Assembly (NCBI RefSeq): GCF_004353845.1
Contig: NZ_CP037864.1
Coordinates: 3,472,001-3,536,000, forward strand
Reading direction: 5' to 3'
Length of the DNA stretch: 64,000 nt
Source: Citrobacter arsenatis
Lineage (GTDB): Bacteria; Pseudomonadota; Gammaproteobacteria; Enterobacterales; Enterobacteriaceae
A program made the translations under genes and the position numbers. Below are positions 25,771 through 36,058 of this stretch, one piece after another. Under the pieces are notes generated by a model. It was not told where the DNA came from, did not search any database, and saw only the letters and a program-made list of their open reading frames with translations. Numbering within the stretch: position 1 is the first letter of the stretch; each line of letters opens with the position of its first letter.

Positions 25771-25863
25771 GCTATCATCATTAACTTTATTTATTACCGT
25801 CATTCATTTATGAATGTCTGTTTACCCCTATTTCAACCGAATGCTTCGCGTTCGGTTTTTTTT
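25771..25863 (+). ncRNA. micF: MicF antisense small RNA
   Basis: MicF is a 93-nt Hfq-dependent RNA that pairs with the ompF mRNA start and blocks its translation. The 5' end GCTATCATCATTAACTTTATT is the ompF-pairing segment and is the same as in E. coli. The 3' terminator hairpin is ACCGAATGCTTCGCGTTCGGT followed by eight T. The -10 box TAAAAT lies at 25759-25764. It is divergent from ompC and shares OmpR control. A short reading frame through it is spurious. Confidence 0.95.
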
Positions 25864-26176
25864 TACCCTTCTTTACACAAAACTTACCGTTCTGTGCTAC
25901 CGATGCAAAACTATAACGACTATTAACTATCTCATCGTCTCAGAATCGGATATAAAATTGATAATTAATTTCTTGTTATTTAATGCTAAATGTATACATT
26001 CCGTACAAATATTTGTACTCGCCTTTCTCTACTGTACACCTTTGCATCACAACGGCTGCAACAACATGGGGCGTAAAAATGCGGCTCATACAACATAGTG
26101 TAAGTATGGCAATTCATACATTACCCTTTATACTGCCCCTTCATCTTTCGCGTCGTTTAACAGGTCATAAACACGA
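25864..26176 (+). other. Intergenic region ahead of rcsD
   Basis: About 310 bp of AT-rich DNA between micF and rcsD. It must hold the rcsD promoter. A short open frame across it lacks a ribosome binding site and protein-like composition. I see no repeat or RNA structure that I can name. Confidence 0.5.
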
Positions 26177-28846
26177 ATGAGCCAGTCTGACACAACGGCC
26201 TCTACCCGATTCTCTCTGCTACCGGGAAGTATTACCCGTTTCTTCTTATTACTGATCATTGTGCTGTTGGTGATGATGGGCGTTATGGTCCAGAGCGCCG
26301 TCAACACCTGGTTAAAGGATAAGAGCTATCAGATTGTCGATATCACCCATGCGATTCATAAAAGAGTCGATACCTGGCGATACGTGACCTGGCAAATCTA
26401 TGACAATATTGCCGCCACGGCCAGTTCGCCTGGTGCTGAAGGGCTGCAAGAAACACGCCTGAAACAAGACGTCTATTATCTTGAGAAACCCCGCAGAAAG
26501 ACCGAGGCGCTGATTTTCGGTTCCCATGACAGTTCTACGCTGGAGATGACCCAACGCATTTCCAGCTATCTGGATACGCTGTGGGGCGCGGAAAATGTCC
26601 CGTGGTCAATGTATTACCTGAATGGCCAGGACAATAGCCTGATCCTTATCTCTACGTTGCCGCTAAAAGATCTGACCTCGGGATTTAAAGAATCGACGAT
26701 CGGTAATATTGTCGATTCACGGCGTGCGGAAATGCTACAGCAGGCCAATGCGCTGGATGAACGTGAAAGCTTCTCTTCACTGCGCCGCCTGGCCTGGCAG
26801 AACGGGCATTACTTTACGCTACGCACAACCTTTAATCAGCCCGGACATCTGGCAACGGTTGTCGCCTTTGACCTGCCGATTAATGACCTGATCCCGCCCG
26901 GCATGCCGCTGGACAGCTTCCATCTGGAACCTGATGCCACGTCCACGACCGAGCACCTGAATGAAAAAGAGTCGCCTGACAGCGTCAGTATCAATTTCAA
27001 CAACAGTAAAATTGAGATCTCTTCGGCGCTAAACTCAACGGATATGCGGCTGGTGTGGCAGGTTCCGTTCGGCTCATTGCTGATCGACACGCTGCAAAGC
27101 ATTCTATTACCGCTGTTACTGAACATTGCGTTGCTGGCTCTTGCACTGTTCGGCTATACCACCTTTCGCCACCTCCCAGCCCGTTCCACCGAAGTGGCAC
27201 CAAATCTTGCGGCCAATAATGAATTGCGCGTTTTGCGCGCGATTAACGAAGAGATTGTCTCTCTGCTGCCGCTGGGCTTGCTGGTACACGATCAAGAAGC
27301 AAACCGTACGGTAATCAGCAATAAAATTGCCGATCACCTGCTGCCACATTTAAATCTGCAAAATATTACCAGCATGGCGGAGCAGCATCAGGGAGTGATT
27401 CAAGCCACCATCAATAATGAACTGTATGAAATCAGGTTATTTCGCAGCCAGATCTCCTCAAGAACGCAGATCTTTATCATTCGTGACCAGGACCGGGAAG
27501 TGCTGGTTAATAAGAAGCTGAAGCAAGCGCAGCGACTGTATGAGAAAAACCAGCAGGCCCGCGCCGCCTTTATGCAGAATATTGGCAGCGCGCTGAAAGA
27601 CCCGGCTAAAACCCTGGCCGCTAATGCCGCCGCGATCGATACCCCTGACAGCCAGAAACTGGCAGATCAGGCAGACGTTCTGGTGCGTATGGTTGATGAA
27701 ATCCAATTGGCCAACCTGCTGGAAAGCGACGACTGGAAAGGTGAGTCCACGCTGTTTTCCGTACAGGCGTTAATTGATGATGTGGTTCCGGAGGTTCTGC
27801 CAGCCATTAAACGTAAAGGGCTGCAGCTACTGATTAAAAATCACCTTAGCGCCCATGACGAACGCCGTGGCGACCGCGACGCTCTGCGCCGCATTTTGCT
27901 GCTGCTGATTCAATATGCGGTAACCACCACCCAGATTGGCAAAATCACGCTGGAAGTCGACCAGGATGAGTCAGAAGCTGAGCGCCTGACCTTCCGCATT
28001 CTGGATACCGGGGAAGGCGTCACGTTGAATGAAGTTGATAACCTGCATTTCCCGTTCATCAACGACACGCAGGGCGATAGATATGGTAAAGCCAACCCGC
28101 TGACGTTCTGGTTATGCGATCAGCTCGCCCGCAAGCTGGGCGGACACCTGAATATTAAAGCGCGGGAAGAACTTGGAACACGTTATATAGTCCATGTTAA
28201 AATGCCGCTGCACGATCAACATGCTGAAAGTGAAGAACGTTTGTTGGATGACGTCTGCATAATGGTTGATGTCACCTCTAACGACGTACGCAGCATTGTA
28301 TTACGTCAACTGGAGAACTGGGGGGCAACCTGCATCACCCCTGATGAACGGTTGAATAGTCAAGAATATGATCTCTTTTTAACTGATAATCCGTCTAATC
28401 TTACTGCCTCAGGCCTTCTTTTAAGCGATGATGAGTCTGGCGTACGGAAAATTGGCCCTGGCCAACTGCGCGTCAACTTTAATATGAGCAACGCTATGCA
28501 GGAAGCTGTCCTCGAGCTGATAGAAGAGCAACTGGCACAAGAGGAGATCCAGGAACTCCCTCTCGGCGGAGATGAAAACGCCGAACTTCATGCCAGTGGT
28601 TACTATGCGCTCTTTGTAGACACAGTACCGGATGATGTTAAGAGGTTGTATACTGAGGCAGCAACCAGTGATTTCGCTGCGTTAGCCCAAACGGCCCATC
28701 GCCTGAAAGGCGTGTTTGCCATGCTTAATCTGGTACCCGGCAAGCAGTTATGTGAAGCGCTGGAACATCTTATTCAAGAGAAAGATGCTCCAGGTATAGA
28801 AAAATACATCAGCGACATTGACGGTTACGTCAAGAGCTTGCTGTAG
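26177..28846 (+). CDS. rcsD: Phosphotransfer protein RcsD
   Basis: RcsD is the inner-membrane phosphotransfer protein of the Rcs envelope-stress relay, passing phosphate from RcsC to RcsB. It has 889 residues. Two membrane helices (about 20-42 and 306-327) flank a periplasmic domain. A degenerate histidine-kinase-like region follows; its ATP site is not intact. The HPt domain at the end carries H841 in ALAQTAHRLKGVFAML. The start ATG 26177 gives MSQSDTTASTRFSLLPGS, in register with E. coli. The last 500 bp probably also contain the second rcsB promoter known in E. coli. Confidence 0.96.
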   Translation: MSQSDTTASTRFSLLPGSITRFFLLLIIVLLVMMGVMVQSAVNTWLKDKSYQIVDITHAIHKRVDTWRYVTWQIYDNIAATASSPGAEGLQETRLKQDVYYLEKPRRKTEALIFGSHDSSTLEMTQRISSYLDTLWGAENVPWSMYYLNGQDNSLILISTLPLKDLTSGFKESTIGNIVDSRRAEMLQQANALDERESFSSLRRLAWQNGHYFTLRTTFNQPGHLATVVAFDLPINDLIPPGMPLDSFHLEPDATSTTEHLNEKESPDSVSINFNNSKIEISSALNSTDMRLVWQVPFGSLLIDTLQSILLPLLLNIALLALALFGYTTFRHLPARSTEVAPNLAANNELRVLRAINEEIVSLLPLGLLVHDQEANRTVISNKIADHLLPHLNLQNITSMAEQHQGVIQATINNELYEIRLFRSQISSRTQIFIIRDQDREVLVNKKLKQAQRLYEKNQQARAAFMQNIGSALKDPAKTLAANAAAIDTPDSQKLADQADVLVRMVDEIQLANLLESDDWKGESTLFSVQALIDDVVPEVLPAIKRKGLQLLIKNHLSAHDERRGDRDALRRILLLLIQYAVTTTQIGKITLEVDQDESEAERLTFRILDTGEGVTLNEVDNLHFPFINDTQGDRYGKANPLTFWLCDQLARKLGGHLNIKAREELGTRYIVHVKMPLHDQHAESEERLLDDVCIMVDVTSNDVRSIVLRQLENWGATCITPDERLNSQEYDLFLTDNPSNLTASGLLLSDDESGVRKIGPGQLRVNFNMSNAMQEAVLELIEEQLAQEEIQELPLGGDENAELHASGYYALFVDTVPDDVKRLYTEAATSDFAALAQTAHRLKGVFAMLNLVPGKQLCEALEHLIQEKDAPGIEKYISDIDGYVKSLL

Positions 28847-28862
28847 CAAGGTAGCCCACTAC

Positions 28863-29513
28863 ATGAACACTATGAACGTAATTATTGCCGATGACCACCC
28901 GATTGTACTGTTCGGTATTCGTAAATCACTTGAGCAAATCGAGTGGGTAAACGTTGTCGGCGAATTTGAAGACTCCACTGCACTGATCAACAATTTGCCT
29001 AAGTTAGATGCTCATGTGTTGATTACCGACCTCTCCATGCCGGGAGATAAATACGGTGACGGCATCACATTAATTAAGTATATCAAGCGCCATTTCCCGA
29101 GCCTGTCGATTATCGTTCTGACCATGAACAATAACCCGGCCATCCTGAGCGCGGTACTGGATCTCGATATTGAAGGGATTGTACTGAAGCAAGGCGCGCC
29201 AACCGATCTGCCGAAAGCGCTTGCCGCACTGCAGAAGGGTAAGAAATTCACCCCGGAAAGCGTTTCTCGTCTGCTGGAAAAAATCAGCGCCAGCGGTTAC
29301 GGCGACAAGCGTCTGTCACCGAAAGAGAGCGAAGTTCTGCGTCTGTTTGCCGAAGGTTTCCTGGTGACTGAAATCGCGAAAAAACTCAACCGCAGTATTA
29401 AAACCATCAGCAGCCAGAAAAAGTCGGCCATGATGAAGCTCGGGGTGGAGAACGATATCGCCCTGTTGAATTACCTCTCTTCCGTCACGCTGAGCCCCTC
29501 AGACAAAGAGTAA
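28863..29513 (+). CDS. rcsB: Response regulator RcsB
   Basis: RcsB is the DNA-binding regulator of the Rcs system, acting alone or with RcsA, BglJ or GadE on capsule, motility and division genes. It has 216 residues from ATG 28863 (MNTMNVIIADDHP); a start at 28818 would overlap rcsD and add 15 unrelated residues. The phosphoacceptor is D56 (HVLITDLSMPG). The LuxR-type helix-turn-helix is LSPKESEVLRLFAEGFLVTEIAKKL. Only a few residues differ from E. coli in my recall. Confidence 0.97.
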   Translation: MNTMNVIIADDHPIVLFGIRKSLEQIEWVNVVGEFEDSTALINNLPKLDAHVLITDLSMPGDKYGDGITLIKYIKRHFPSLSIIVLTMNNNPAILSAVLDLDIEGIVLKQGAPTDLPKALAALQKGKKFTPESVSRLLEKISASGYGDKRLSPKESEVLRLFAEGFLVTEIAKKLNRSIKTISSQKKSAMMKLGVENDIALLNYLSSVTLSPSDKE

Positions 29514-29530
29514 TTCTTTTAACACCAACG

Positions 29531-29621
29531 TGCCTGATGGTACGCCGTTTATCAGGCCTACGAATGACACAATGCGATATGTGTTCCGTAGGCCGGATAA
29601 GGCTAACACCGCCATCCGGCA
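29531..29621. repeat. REP/BIME element between rcsB and rcsC
   Basis: Two inverted REP units (TGCCTGATGGTACGCC...TTATCAGGCCTAC and TAGGCCGGATAAGGC...CGCCATCCGGCA) separate the convergent rcsB and rcsC stop codons, as in E. coli. Confidence 0.9.
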
Positions 29622-29625
29622 TCTT

Positions 29626-32472
29626 TTACTCCCGCGCCTTCCTCACTCTTTCCGCATAGACCGTCAGGGTTTGCTTCAATACATCTAACGTCACCGGCTT
29701 AGACAGACAGCTATCCATACCTGATTCCAGACAACGTTGCTTCTCTTCGGCCAGCGCGTTGGCCGTCACGCCGACAACCGGTAGCGTTAACCCTAACTGG
29801 CGAATGCGCTGCGTCAGGCGATAACCATCCATATTTGGCATGTTGACGTCGCTCAGCACGATGTCGATATGGTTTTTACTCAGTACATTGAGTGCGTCCA
29901 CGCCGTCATTCGCAGTTTTACACTGATACCCCAACGATCCCAATTGATCGGCCAGTAAACGCCGGTTGATCGGATGATCGTCGACCACCAGGATCATCAT
30001 GTCGTCGTTCGTTGCCCCAACTTTATCCGGGGCGGGTAGCGCCGTGGCAAGCTCTTCACTATTCAGCTCAACGCTGTAGATATGCGCCAGCAGCGCGGGC
30101 AGTTCGTGAGGCGATGCCACGCTGTGCACCCACTCCCCTGCAACCCTTTCCAGCGGAATACCGATATGACGACGGCAGAAAATCACCGCAGCCCGCCCCT
30201 GCCATGCCTGCTCCAGCACATCGTCAGCAATTAGCAGGTCATCCGCATCCGGTTGTTGCCCCTCATAACGCAGCACCGTCATCCCGTTTCGCGTCAGACT
30301 GGATTCAACAAACTGGTACAGCGACGCGTTACGCACCGCCAGCCAGCAACGTTTGCCGACAAGCCCATCGATACCTTTATTCAATGGATACTGCGCGCCA
30401 TAAAGCGGAATACGCAGCATAAACTGGCTCCCCATTCCCGGTTCAGAATCAACGGAAATGTCTCCATCCATCATGCTGATCAGTTTTTCACAAATAGCCA
30501 AACCAAGCCCGGTTCCCTGGAAATTACGCTGGACGCCGGTTCCCACCTGGAAGAACGGATCGAACAACCTGACGACCTCTTTAGCTGGGATCCCAACCCC
30601 GGTATCACGTACGCGAATACTGAGATAGTCGCCGTTACACTGCACGTGCAGCACAATGCAGCCGGTATCGGTAAACTTGATAGCGTTACTCAGCAGATTG
30701 GAAATTACCTGCTGTAAACGCATCGGATCGCCATTGAGCGCCACCGGTACATTCGGGTCGATAAAGCAGTACAAGCCCAGTTGTTTGCGGACCACCAGCG
30801 GTAGATAGTTAGCCGTAATATGATTCATGACTTCACGCGGTGAAAACTCGCGCGGTTCAATCTTCAGCTGTTCAGATTCAATTTTCGAGAAATCGAGAAT
30901 ATCGCTGATAATTTTCAACAGCAGGCTGGAAGAGTTGTTCATCGCCGTCACCAGGCGATCCACCCCGTTGGGTAACTCTTTGGTTTGCAATAAATCGAGG
31001 TTACCGATAATACCGTACAGCGGCGTACGCAGCTCGTGGCTCACCGTCGCAAGGAACATGGATTTGGACTGGCTCGCCTGCTCCGCCGCCTGCGCCATCT
31101 CCTGCAACGACTCTTCCATTTTTACGCGCGCGCTGACGTCCACCAGTACGCAAATCGCTACGTTTTCATTACGATAGCGCGAATGCACAAAGCTGATTTG
31201 CAAATTGGTATTGTTACTGGTCAGTACATCGACAAAATTGACCTGCTGGCCGCAGATAATTTGCGTTAACCGTTGCCGGTCTTCATGCGTCAGCATGTTG
31301 AGATAGGTGTGTGCCAGCTCGTTACTCAGGATGTTAATGCCATCCATCGTACGCAGTATACAAATGCCAACCGGCGCGGAAGCCACGATTTTACGGTTAA
31401 ATTGCTCATGCTCTTCCAGACGCTGAGCATCGCTTTCCGCAGGAATAAAAATACGTCGCTCATACATACGCGTGAGCATAAATAACGCCGCACCAACCAG
31501 CACATTCAGCAGGATAGCGTTGAGGATCATCATACGGATCCGTTCCAGCACCAGATCGACCGGTACGGAGTACACAATGCTCAGCGATGAAGGCGGCAGA
31601 TTTTTCTTCAGCACCAGATCGCGAAAACCAGGCGTGTAGCCAAACCAGGAACGCTCCTGCATCCAGCGAGGTTCAGCTTTGATATTACCCTCAGGACCGG
31701 TAAGTGAAATGAGCGCATGACCATTTTCATCAAGAATGGTCACTCCCATCGGCAAACTGCCCGGCGTGAAGAAGTTTTCCATACGAATAGGCTGTTCCAC
31801 GCCCAGCAGCGCCTGCAGACGATTGGCGAGATAAACCGGCGTCAGCGCATAGAAATAGCCCACTCCCGGACGCGGTCCCTGGCTAATCCAGAACAGGTTA
31901 TTACCGTTTTCGTCCTGTGGCGCATTACGATACTTAATAATGCGCTCATGTAGCGCCTTCAGCGCCTCGTCACGTTCAACCGGCATATCACGCAGGCCGA
32001 AATTAGCCATACAAAGGTTATCGCTGCCAATCAGGAACACGCGATTCAAATCATAGGCGGCAGAAAAGTTGTCGCGCCAGTAGCGCATAAACCATGCCAG
32101 CGATTCCAGCGACCCCCGCCAGGCGTTGCCCATCACCGAGCAGTCGGAGTCGGCAAATAATGGCTCAAAGTTTGGCACAACGGTTTTATCATCCCGCGCC
32201 CGCAGCGACATCACGCCGTTTTCCGCCGTTAAGCGATTCTCAGCGATATATTTCAGCTCCTTAATCACATCAGATGTGCGCTGAATGTAACGTTGGGCCT
32301 GGTCGGAGCTGAGGTTAAGCTCCTGATGGATCTCAGACTCTCTCTGATGCAGCGCATTCACGATGTAGAAGACGGAGGCAAACGCGATCAAACACCAGAT
32401 CAGGAGCGCCAACGCCCTGAACAGGTAGCGTGAGACTTTTAGCGTTGAATGAACGGAAGCAAGGTATTTCAA
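29626..32472 (-). CDS. rcsC: Hybrid sensor kinase RcsC
   Basis: RcsC is the inner-membrane hybrid histidine kinase that starts the Rcs phosphorelay when RcsF relieves IgaA. It has 948 residues. Membrane helices lie at about 20-40 and 313-335 around a periplasmic domain. The kinase H box is FLATVSHELRTPLYGIIGNL (about 473-492), and the N, G1 and G2 boxes are LLSNAIKFT, VRDTGVGI and GTGLGLAIC. An ABL domain lies between. The C-terminal receiver has its phosphoacceptor in DIVLSDVNMPNMDGYR. It is convergent with rcsDB. Confidence 0.97.
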   Translation of the reverse strand: MKYLASVHSTLKVSRYLFRALALLIWCLIAFASVFYIVNALHQRESEIHQELNLSSDQAQRYIQRTSDVIKELKYIAENRLTAENGVMSLRARDDKTVVPNFEPLFADSDCSVMGNAWRGSLESLAWFMRYWRDNFSAAYDLNRVFLIGSDNLCMANFGLRDMPVERDEALKALHERIIKYRNAPQDENGNNLFWISQGPRPGVGYFYALTPVYLANRLQALLGVEQPIRMENFFTPGSLPMGVTILDENGHALISLTGPEGNIKAEPRWMQERSWFGYTPGFRDLVLKKNLPPSSLSIVYSVPVDLVLERIRMMILNAILLNVLVGAALFMLTRMYERRIFIPAESDAQRLEEHEQFNRKIVASAPVGICILRTMDGINILSNELAHTYLNMLTHEDRQRLTQIICGQQVNFVDVLTSNNTNLQISFVHSRYRNENVAICVLVDVSARVKMEESLQEMAQAAEQASQSKSMFLATVSHELRTPLYGIIGNLDLLQTKELPNGVDRLVTAMNNSSSLLLKIISDILDFSKIESEQLKIEPREFSPREVMNHITANYLPLVVRKQLGLYCFIDPNVPVALNGDPMRLQQVISNLLSNAIKFTDTGCIVLHVQCNGDYLSIRVRDTGVGIPAKEVVRLFDPFFQVGTGVQRNFQGTGLGLAICEKLISMMDGDISVDSEPGMGSQFMLRIPLYGAQYPLNKGIDGLVGKRCWLAVRNASLYQFVESSLTRNGMTVLRYEGQQPDADDLLIADDVLEQAWQGRAAVIFCRRHIGIPLERVAGEWVHSVASPHELPALLAHIYSVELNSEELATALPAPDKVGATNDDMMILVVDDHPINRRLLADQLGSLGYQCKTANDGVDALNVLSKNHIDIVLSDVNMPNMDGYRLTQRIRQLGLTLPVVGVTANALAEEKQRCLESGMDSCLSKPVTLDVLKQTLTVYAERVRKARE

Positions 32473-32627
32473 AGGGGCGAAGCTCCGCCTCAGGGCATTA
32501 ATAGAGTGTGGTTAAGGTAGTGGTAAATGTCCGGCGTCGCAATGCCCTCTCTTTACGGGAATATGATACACCGCGCTGACACTCTTGTCTTAACCCGTGA
32601 TAATCGTTGTTTGCCTGAAAACACTGC

Positions 32628-34478
32628 ATGGATGTCAGAATGCGCGACCTGAGATGGCTGGCTCGTCGGTTATACCCGCGACGATTACGCAACCAAATGA
32701 TCATGATGGCCATTCTGATGGTTATCATTCCAACGATATCTATAGGTTATATCGTAGAAACTGAAGGCCGTTCAGCAGTCTTATCTGAAAAAGAGAAAAA
32801 ACTGTCATCGGTGATAACCCTGCTAAACGATGCGCTGGGCGACAGCTTTAACGACTACGAAAACATGCCGCGCGAAGAGCGCATTCGTGCGCTCAATCAT
32901 AAGCTGGGTCCCATTACCGAGCACATTACCCAGGCGTTTCCCGGCGTTGGCGCAGGATATTACCATAAAGCGCTGGATGCCATTATCACCTATGCGCCCT
33001 CAGCGCTGTATCAAAGCAACGTCGGTATCACCATCACCGAGGATCATCCGGGCCGCGAAGTGATGAGTAGCAACGCGCCGGTGGTCTATTCCGGGCGACA
33101 GGTTCGCGGCGACATACTCAACTCAATGATCCCCATAGAACGGCACGGTGAGGTTATTGGGTATATCTGGGCCAATGAGCTAACCGAAGATATCCGCCAG
33201 CAGGCCTGGAGAATGGACGTCAGGATAATTGCCGTACTGGTTACCGGACTCATCTGTAGCCTGTTGCTGATCGTGCATTTTTCACGCCGACTCAGCGCGA
33301 ATATCGACATAATCACCGATGGACTCTCAACGCTGGCGCAAAAAACGCCCGCCCGATTGCCTGAACTACCTGGTGAGCTGGGGCAAATCAGCCGTAGCGT
33401 CAACGCGCTGGCACAAACGTTACGGGAAACCAAAACCCTTAACGATCTGATCATTGAAAATGCCGCAGATGGCGTGATCGCCATCGACAGACAAGGCGAC
33501 GTTACCACCATGAACCCGGCCGCAGAGCAAATAACAGGCTACACGCTGCATGAACTGGTCGGACAGTCTTATGCGACGCTGTTTGCCAACACGCAGTTTC
33601 ATAGCCCGGTACTGGATACCCTGGAGCACGGTACTGAACATGTAGCCCAGGAGATTAGCTTTCCGGGACGTGAACGTACTATTGAGATAAGCGTCACTAC
33701 CAGTCGGATCCATAACGCACACGGCGATCTGATTGGCGCGCTGGTTATCTTCTCTGATTTAACCGCCCGTAAAGAGACCCAGCGTCGGCTGGCGCAAACG
33801 GAAAGGCTCGCCACTCTGGGTGAACTGATGGCCGGCGTCGCACATGAAGTGAGAAACCCGCTGACAGCCATCCGTGGCTACGTCCAGATCATCCGCCAGC
33901 AAACCTCTCTGCCGGAACATCAGGAGTATTTATCTGTTGTGCTTAACGAAATTGATTCCATCAATAAAGTTATTCAACAACTGTTAGATTTCTCACGCCC
34001 GCGACAAAGCCAGTGGCAACAGATTCGCCTCAATGCGTTAATTGAAGAGACGTTAATCCTGGTACAAACCGCCGGCCTTCAGGCACGGATCGGTTTTACC
34101 ACGGAATTCGATGCCAGCCTGCCGCCGCTCGTCGCCGATCGCGAACTCCTTAAGCAGGTAATCCTCAATATTTTAATCAATGCGGTACAGGCGATTGCCG
34201 CGCGAGGCGAAATTCGTATTCGTACCTGGCAATACTCGGCTTCGCAACAGGCAGTGATGATTGAAGATAACGGCAACGGTATCGATCTGGCCATACAGAA
34301 GAAGATATTCGATCCCTTTTTTACCACAAAAGCGTCCGGCACCGGTCTTGGGCTGGCGCTGAGCCAGCGCATCATCAACGCGCATCAGGGGGATATCCAC
34401 GTGACCAGCCAGCCTGGCTGCGGGGCGATGTTCACCCTGATTTTACCTCTTAACCCGCAGGGAAATCCGTCAGAATGA
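32628..34478 (+). CDS. atoS: Sensor histidine kinase AtoS
   Basis: AtoS is the membrane kinase that responds to acetoacetate (and, in E. coli work, spermidine and histamine) and phosphorylates AtoC. It has 616 residues, eight more than E. coli; ATG 32640 would give 612, and neither start has a strong ribosome binding site. Membrane helices lie at about 22-44 and 195-216, followed by HAMP and PAS domains (NAADGVIAIDRQGDVTTMNPAAE). The H box is MAGVAHEVRNPLTAIRGY at about 400-417; N and G boxes are NILINAVQAI and GTGLGLALSQ. It overlaps atoC by 4 bp. Confidence 0.95.
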   Translation: MDVRMRDLRWLARRLYPRRLRNQMIMMAILMVIIPTISIGYIVETEGRSAVLSEKEKKLSSVITLLNDALGDSFNDYENMPREERIRALNHKLGPITEHITQAFPGVGAGYYHKALDAIITYAPSALYQSNVGITITEDHPGREVMSSNAPVVYSGRQVRGDILNSMIPIERHGEVIGYIWANELTEDIRQQAWRMDVRIIAVLVTGLICSLLLIVHFSRRLSANIDIITDGLSTLAQKTPARLPELPGELGQISRSVNALAQTLRETKTLNDLIIENAADGVIAIDRQGDVTTMNPAAEQITGYTLHELVGQSYATLFANTQFHSPVLDTLEHGTEHVAQEISFPGRERTIEISVTTSRIHNAHGDLIGALVIFSDLTARKETQRRLAQTERLATLGELMAGVAHEVRNPLTAIRGYVQIIRQQTSLPEHQEYLSVVLNEIDSINKVIQQLLDFSRPRQSQWQQIRLNALIEETLILVQTAGLQARIGFTTEFDASLPPLVADRELLKQVILNILINAVQAIAARGEIRIRTWQYSASQQAVMIEDNGNGIDLAIQKKIFDPFFTTKASGTGLGLALSQRIINAHQGDIHVTSQPGCGAMFTLILPLNPQGNPSE

Positions 34479-35860
34479 AAACGATCTACCGTATTCTCAT
34501 CGTTGATGATGAAGACAATGTTCGCCGTATGCTTGCCACCGCATTTTCCCTGCAAGGGCATGAAACGCATTGCGCCAGCAACGGGAAAGCCGCCCTGAGC
34601 CTGTTTAGCGAAACACTGCCAGACGTGGTACTGATGGACATTCGCATGCCGGAGATGGATGGCATCGACGCACTGAAAGTCATGCGTGCGCAGCAACCGC
34701 GGATCCCCGTCATTCTGATGACTGCCTATGCCGAAGTGGAAACCGCGGTAGAAGCTCTGCGCAGCGGCGCATTCGACTATGTGATCAAGCCCTTTGATCT
34801 CGACGAACTTAGCATGGTGATTCAACGCGCATTGCAACTGCAGGAGATGAAACAGGAGATCCGCAATCTGCATAAAGCGTTGAGCACCAGCTGGCAGTGG
34901 GGACATATTCTGACCAACAGTCCGCGTATGATGGATATCTGTAAAGACACGGCGAAAATCGCCCTCTCACAGGCAAATGTCCTGATAAGCGGTGAAAGCG
35001 GCACAGGAAAGGAACTTATCGCCCGCGCCATTCACTACAACAGCAAACGCGCCAACGGTCCATTTATTAAAATTAACTGCGCGGCCCTGCCGGAATCATT
35101 GCTGGAAAGCGAGCTGTTCGGTCACGAAAAAGGCGCGTTTACCGGGGCGCAGTCGTTGCGCCAGGGATTGTTCGAGCGCGCTCATCAGGGAACGTTATTG
35201 CTTGATGAAATTGGTGAGATGCCGCTGGGGCTACAGGCCAAACTGCTGCGTATTTTGCAGGAAAGAGAGTTTGAACGCATCGGCGGGCACCAGACCATTC
35301 GCGTTGATATTCGCATCGTCGCCGCCACCAACCGCTGCCTGCAAACCATGGTGAAGGAAGGAACGTTTCGCGAAGATCTGTTTTACCGGCTCAACGTTAT
35401 TCATCTGACCTTGCCTCCCCTACGCGAGCGTCGTGAAGACATTGCCTTATTAGCAAACCACTTTTTACAGAAATTCAGCTCGGAAAATCAGCGCGATATT
35501 ATCGAGATAGACCCAACTGCAATGTCCATGCTCACCGCCTGGCCCTGGCCGGGTAACATTCGCGAACTGTCTAACGTCATCGAACGTGCAGTCGTCATGA
35601 ATACCGGTGCGGTGATCTTTGCCGACGATCTCCCCGACCCGTTCCGCAATCCGGTTAGCGCGACAACAGAGCCAAAACCGTCTTACTCCGGGGAACGTAA
35701 TCTGAAAGAAGAGATAAAGCGTGAGGAAAAACGCATTATCCTCGAAGTCCTCGACAATCAGGATGGCAATCGCACCCGCACGGCGTTGATGTTGGGAATC
35801 AGCCGCCGTGCGTTGATGTATAAATTACAAGAGTACGGCATCGATCCATCGGGTTCCTGA
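34475..35860 (+). CDS. atoC: Sigma-54-dependent response regulator AtoC
   Basis: AtoC is an NtrC-family activator of the atoDAEB promoter; it was also described as the ornithine decarboxylase antizyme. It has 461 residues. The receiver domain has D55 (VVLMDIRMPEMDG). The AAA+ domain has Walker A GESGTGKELIAR, the sigma-54 contact loop GAFTGA and Walker B GTLLLDEIGEM. The Fis-type helix-turn-helix at the end is NRTRTALMLGISRRALMYKLQ. Its predicted binding palindrome is directly downstream. Confidence 0.97.
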   Translation: MKTIYRILIVDDEDNVRRMLATAFSLQGHETHCASNGKAALSLFSETLPDVVLMDIRMPEMDGIDALKVMRAQQPRIPVILMTAYAEVETAVEALRSGAFDYVIKPFDLDELSMVIQRALQLQEMKQEIRNLHKALSTSWQWGHILTNSPRMMDICKDTAKIALSQANVLISGESGTGKELIARAIHYNSKRANGPFIKINCAALPESLLESELFGHEKGAFTGAQSLRQGLFERAHQGTLLLDEIGEMPLGLQAKLLRILQEREFERIGGHQTIRVDIRIVAATNRCLQTMVKEGTFREDLFYRLNVIHLTLPPLRERREDIALLANHFLQKFSSENQRDIIEIDPTAMSMLTAWPWPGNIRELSNVIERAVVMNTGAVIFADDLPDPFRNPVSATTEPKPSYSGERNLKEEIKREEKRIILEVLDNQDGNRTRTALMLGISRRALMYKLQEYGIDPSGS

Positions 35861-35871
35861 TACGTAAATTT

Positions 35872-35912
35872 GCTATGCAGAATTTTGCACACTGCGCAAA
35901 ATTCTGCATAGC
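35872..35912 (+). promoter_or_regulatory. AtoC-binding palindrome upstream of atoD
   Basis: GCTATGCAGAATTTTGC (35872-35888) and its exact complement GCAAAATTCTGCATAGC (35896-35912) surround a 7-bp spacer. The centre is about 130 bp before the expected start from the sigma-54 promoter, the enhancer position known for AtoC in E. coli (about -146 to -107). Confidence 0.88.
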
Positions 35913-35996
35913 TCCCTCTATCTCCGCCCGACACATCCGCAAAAATAAGTCAATAAATTCAATTAACTAAAAATCACCTCGTCTCTTTATTCAGCC

Positions 35997-36012
35997 TGGC
36001 ACTCTGTTTGCA
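35997..36012 (+). promoter_or_regulatory. Sigma-54 (-24/-12) promoter of atoDAEB
   Basis: TGGCACTCTGTTTGCA matches the consensus TGGCAC-N5-TTGCW. GG (35998-35999) and GC (36010-36011) are separated by the required 10 bp. The start of transcription is expected near 36023, 36 bp before atoD. Confidence 0.9.
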
Positions 36013-36058
36013 ATTCCCTAAGCGTACCCAAAATGGAGTATGCAAAAAGGGAAACATA

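Noticed and set aside
25814..26098. Short frame across the micF 3' end and the rcsD leader
   Set aside because: Overlaps the MicF terminator, lacks a ribosome binding site and has no resemblance to a known protein.
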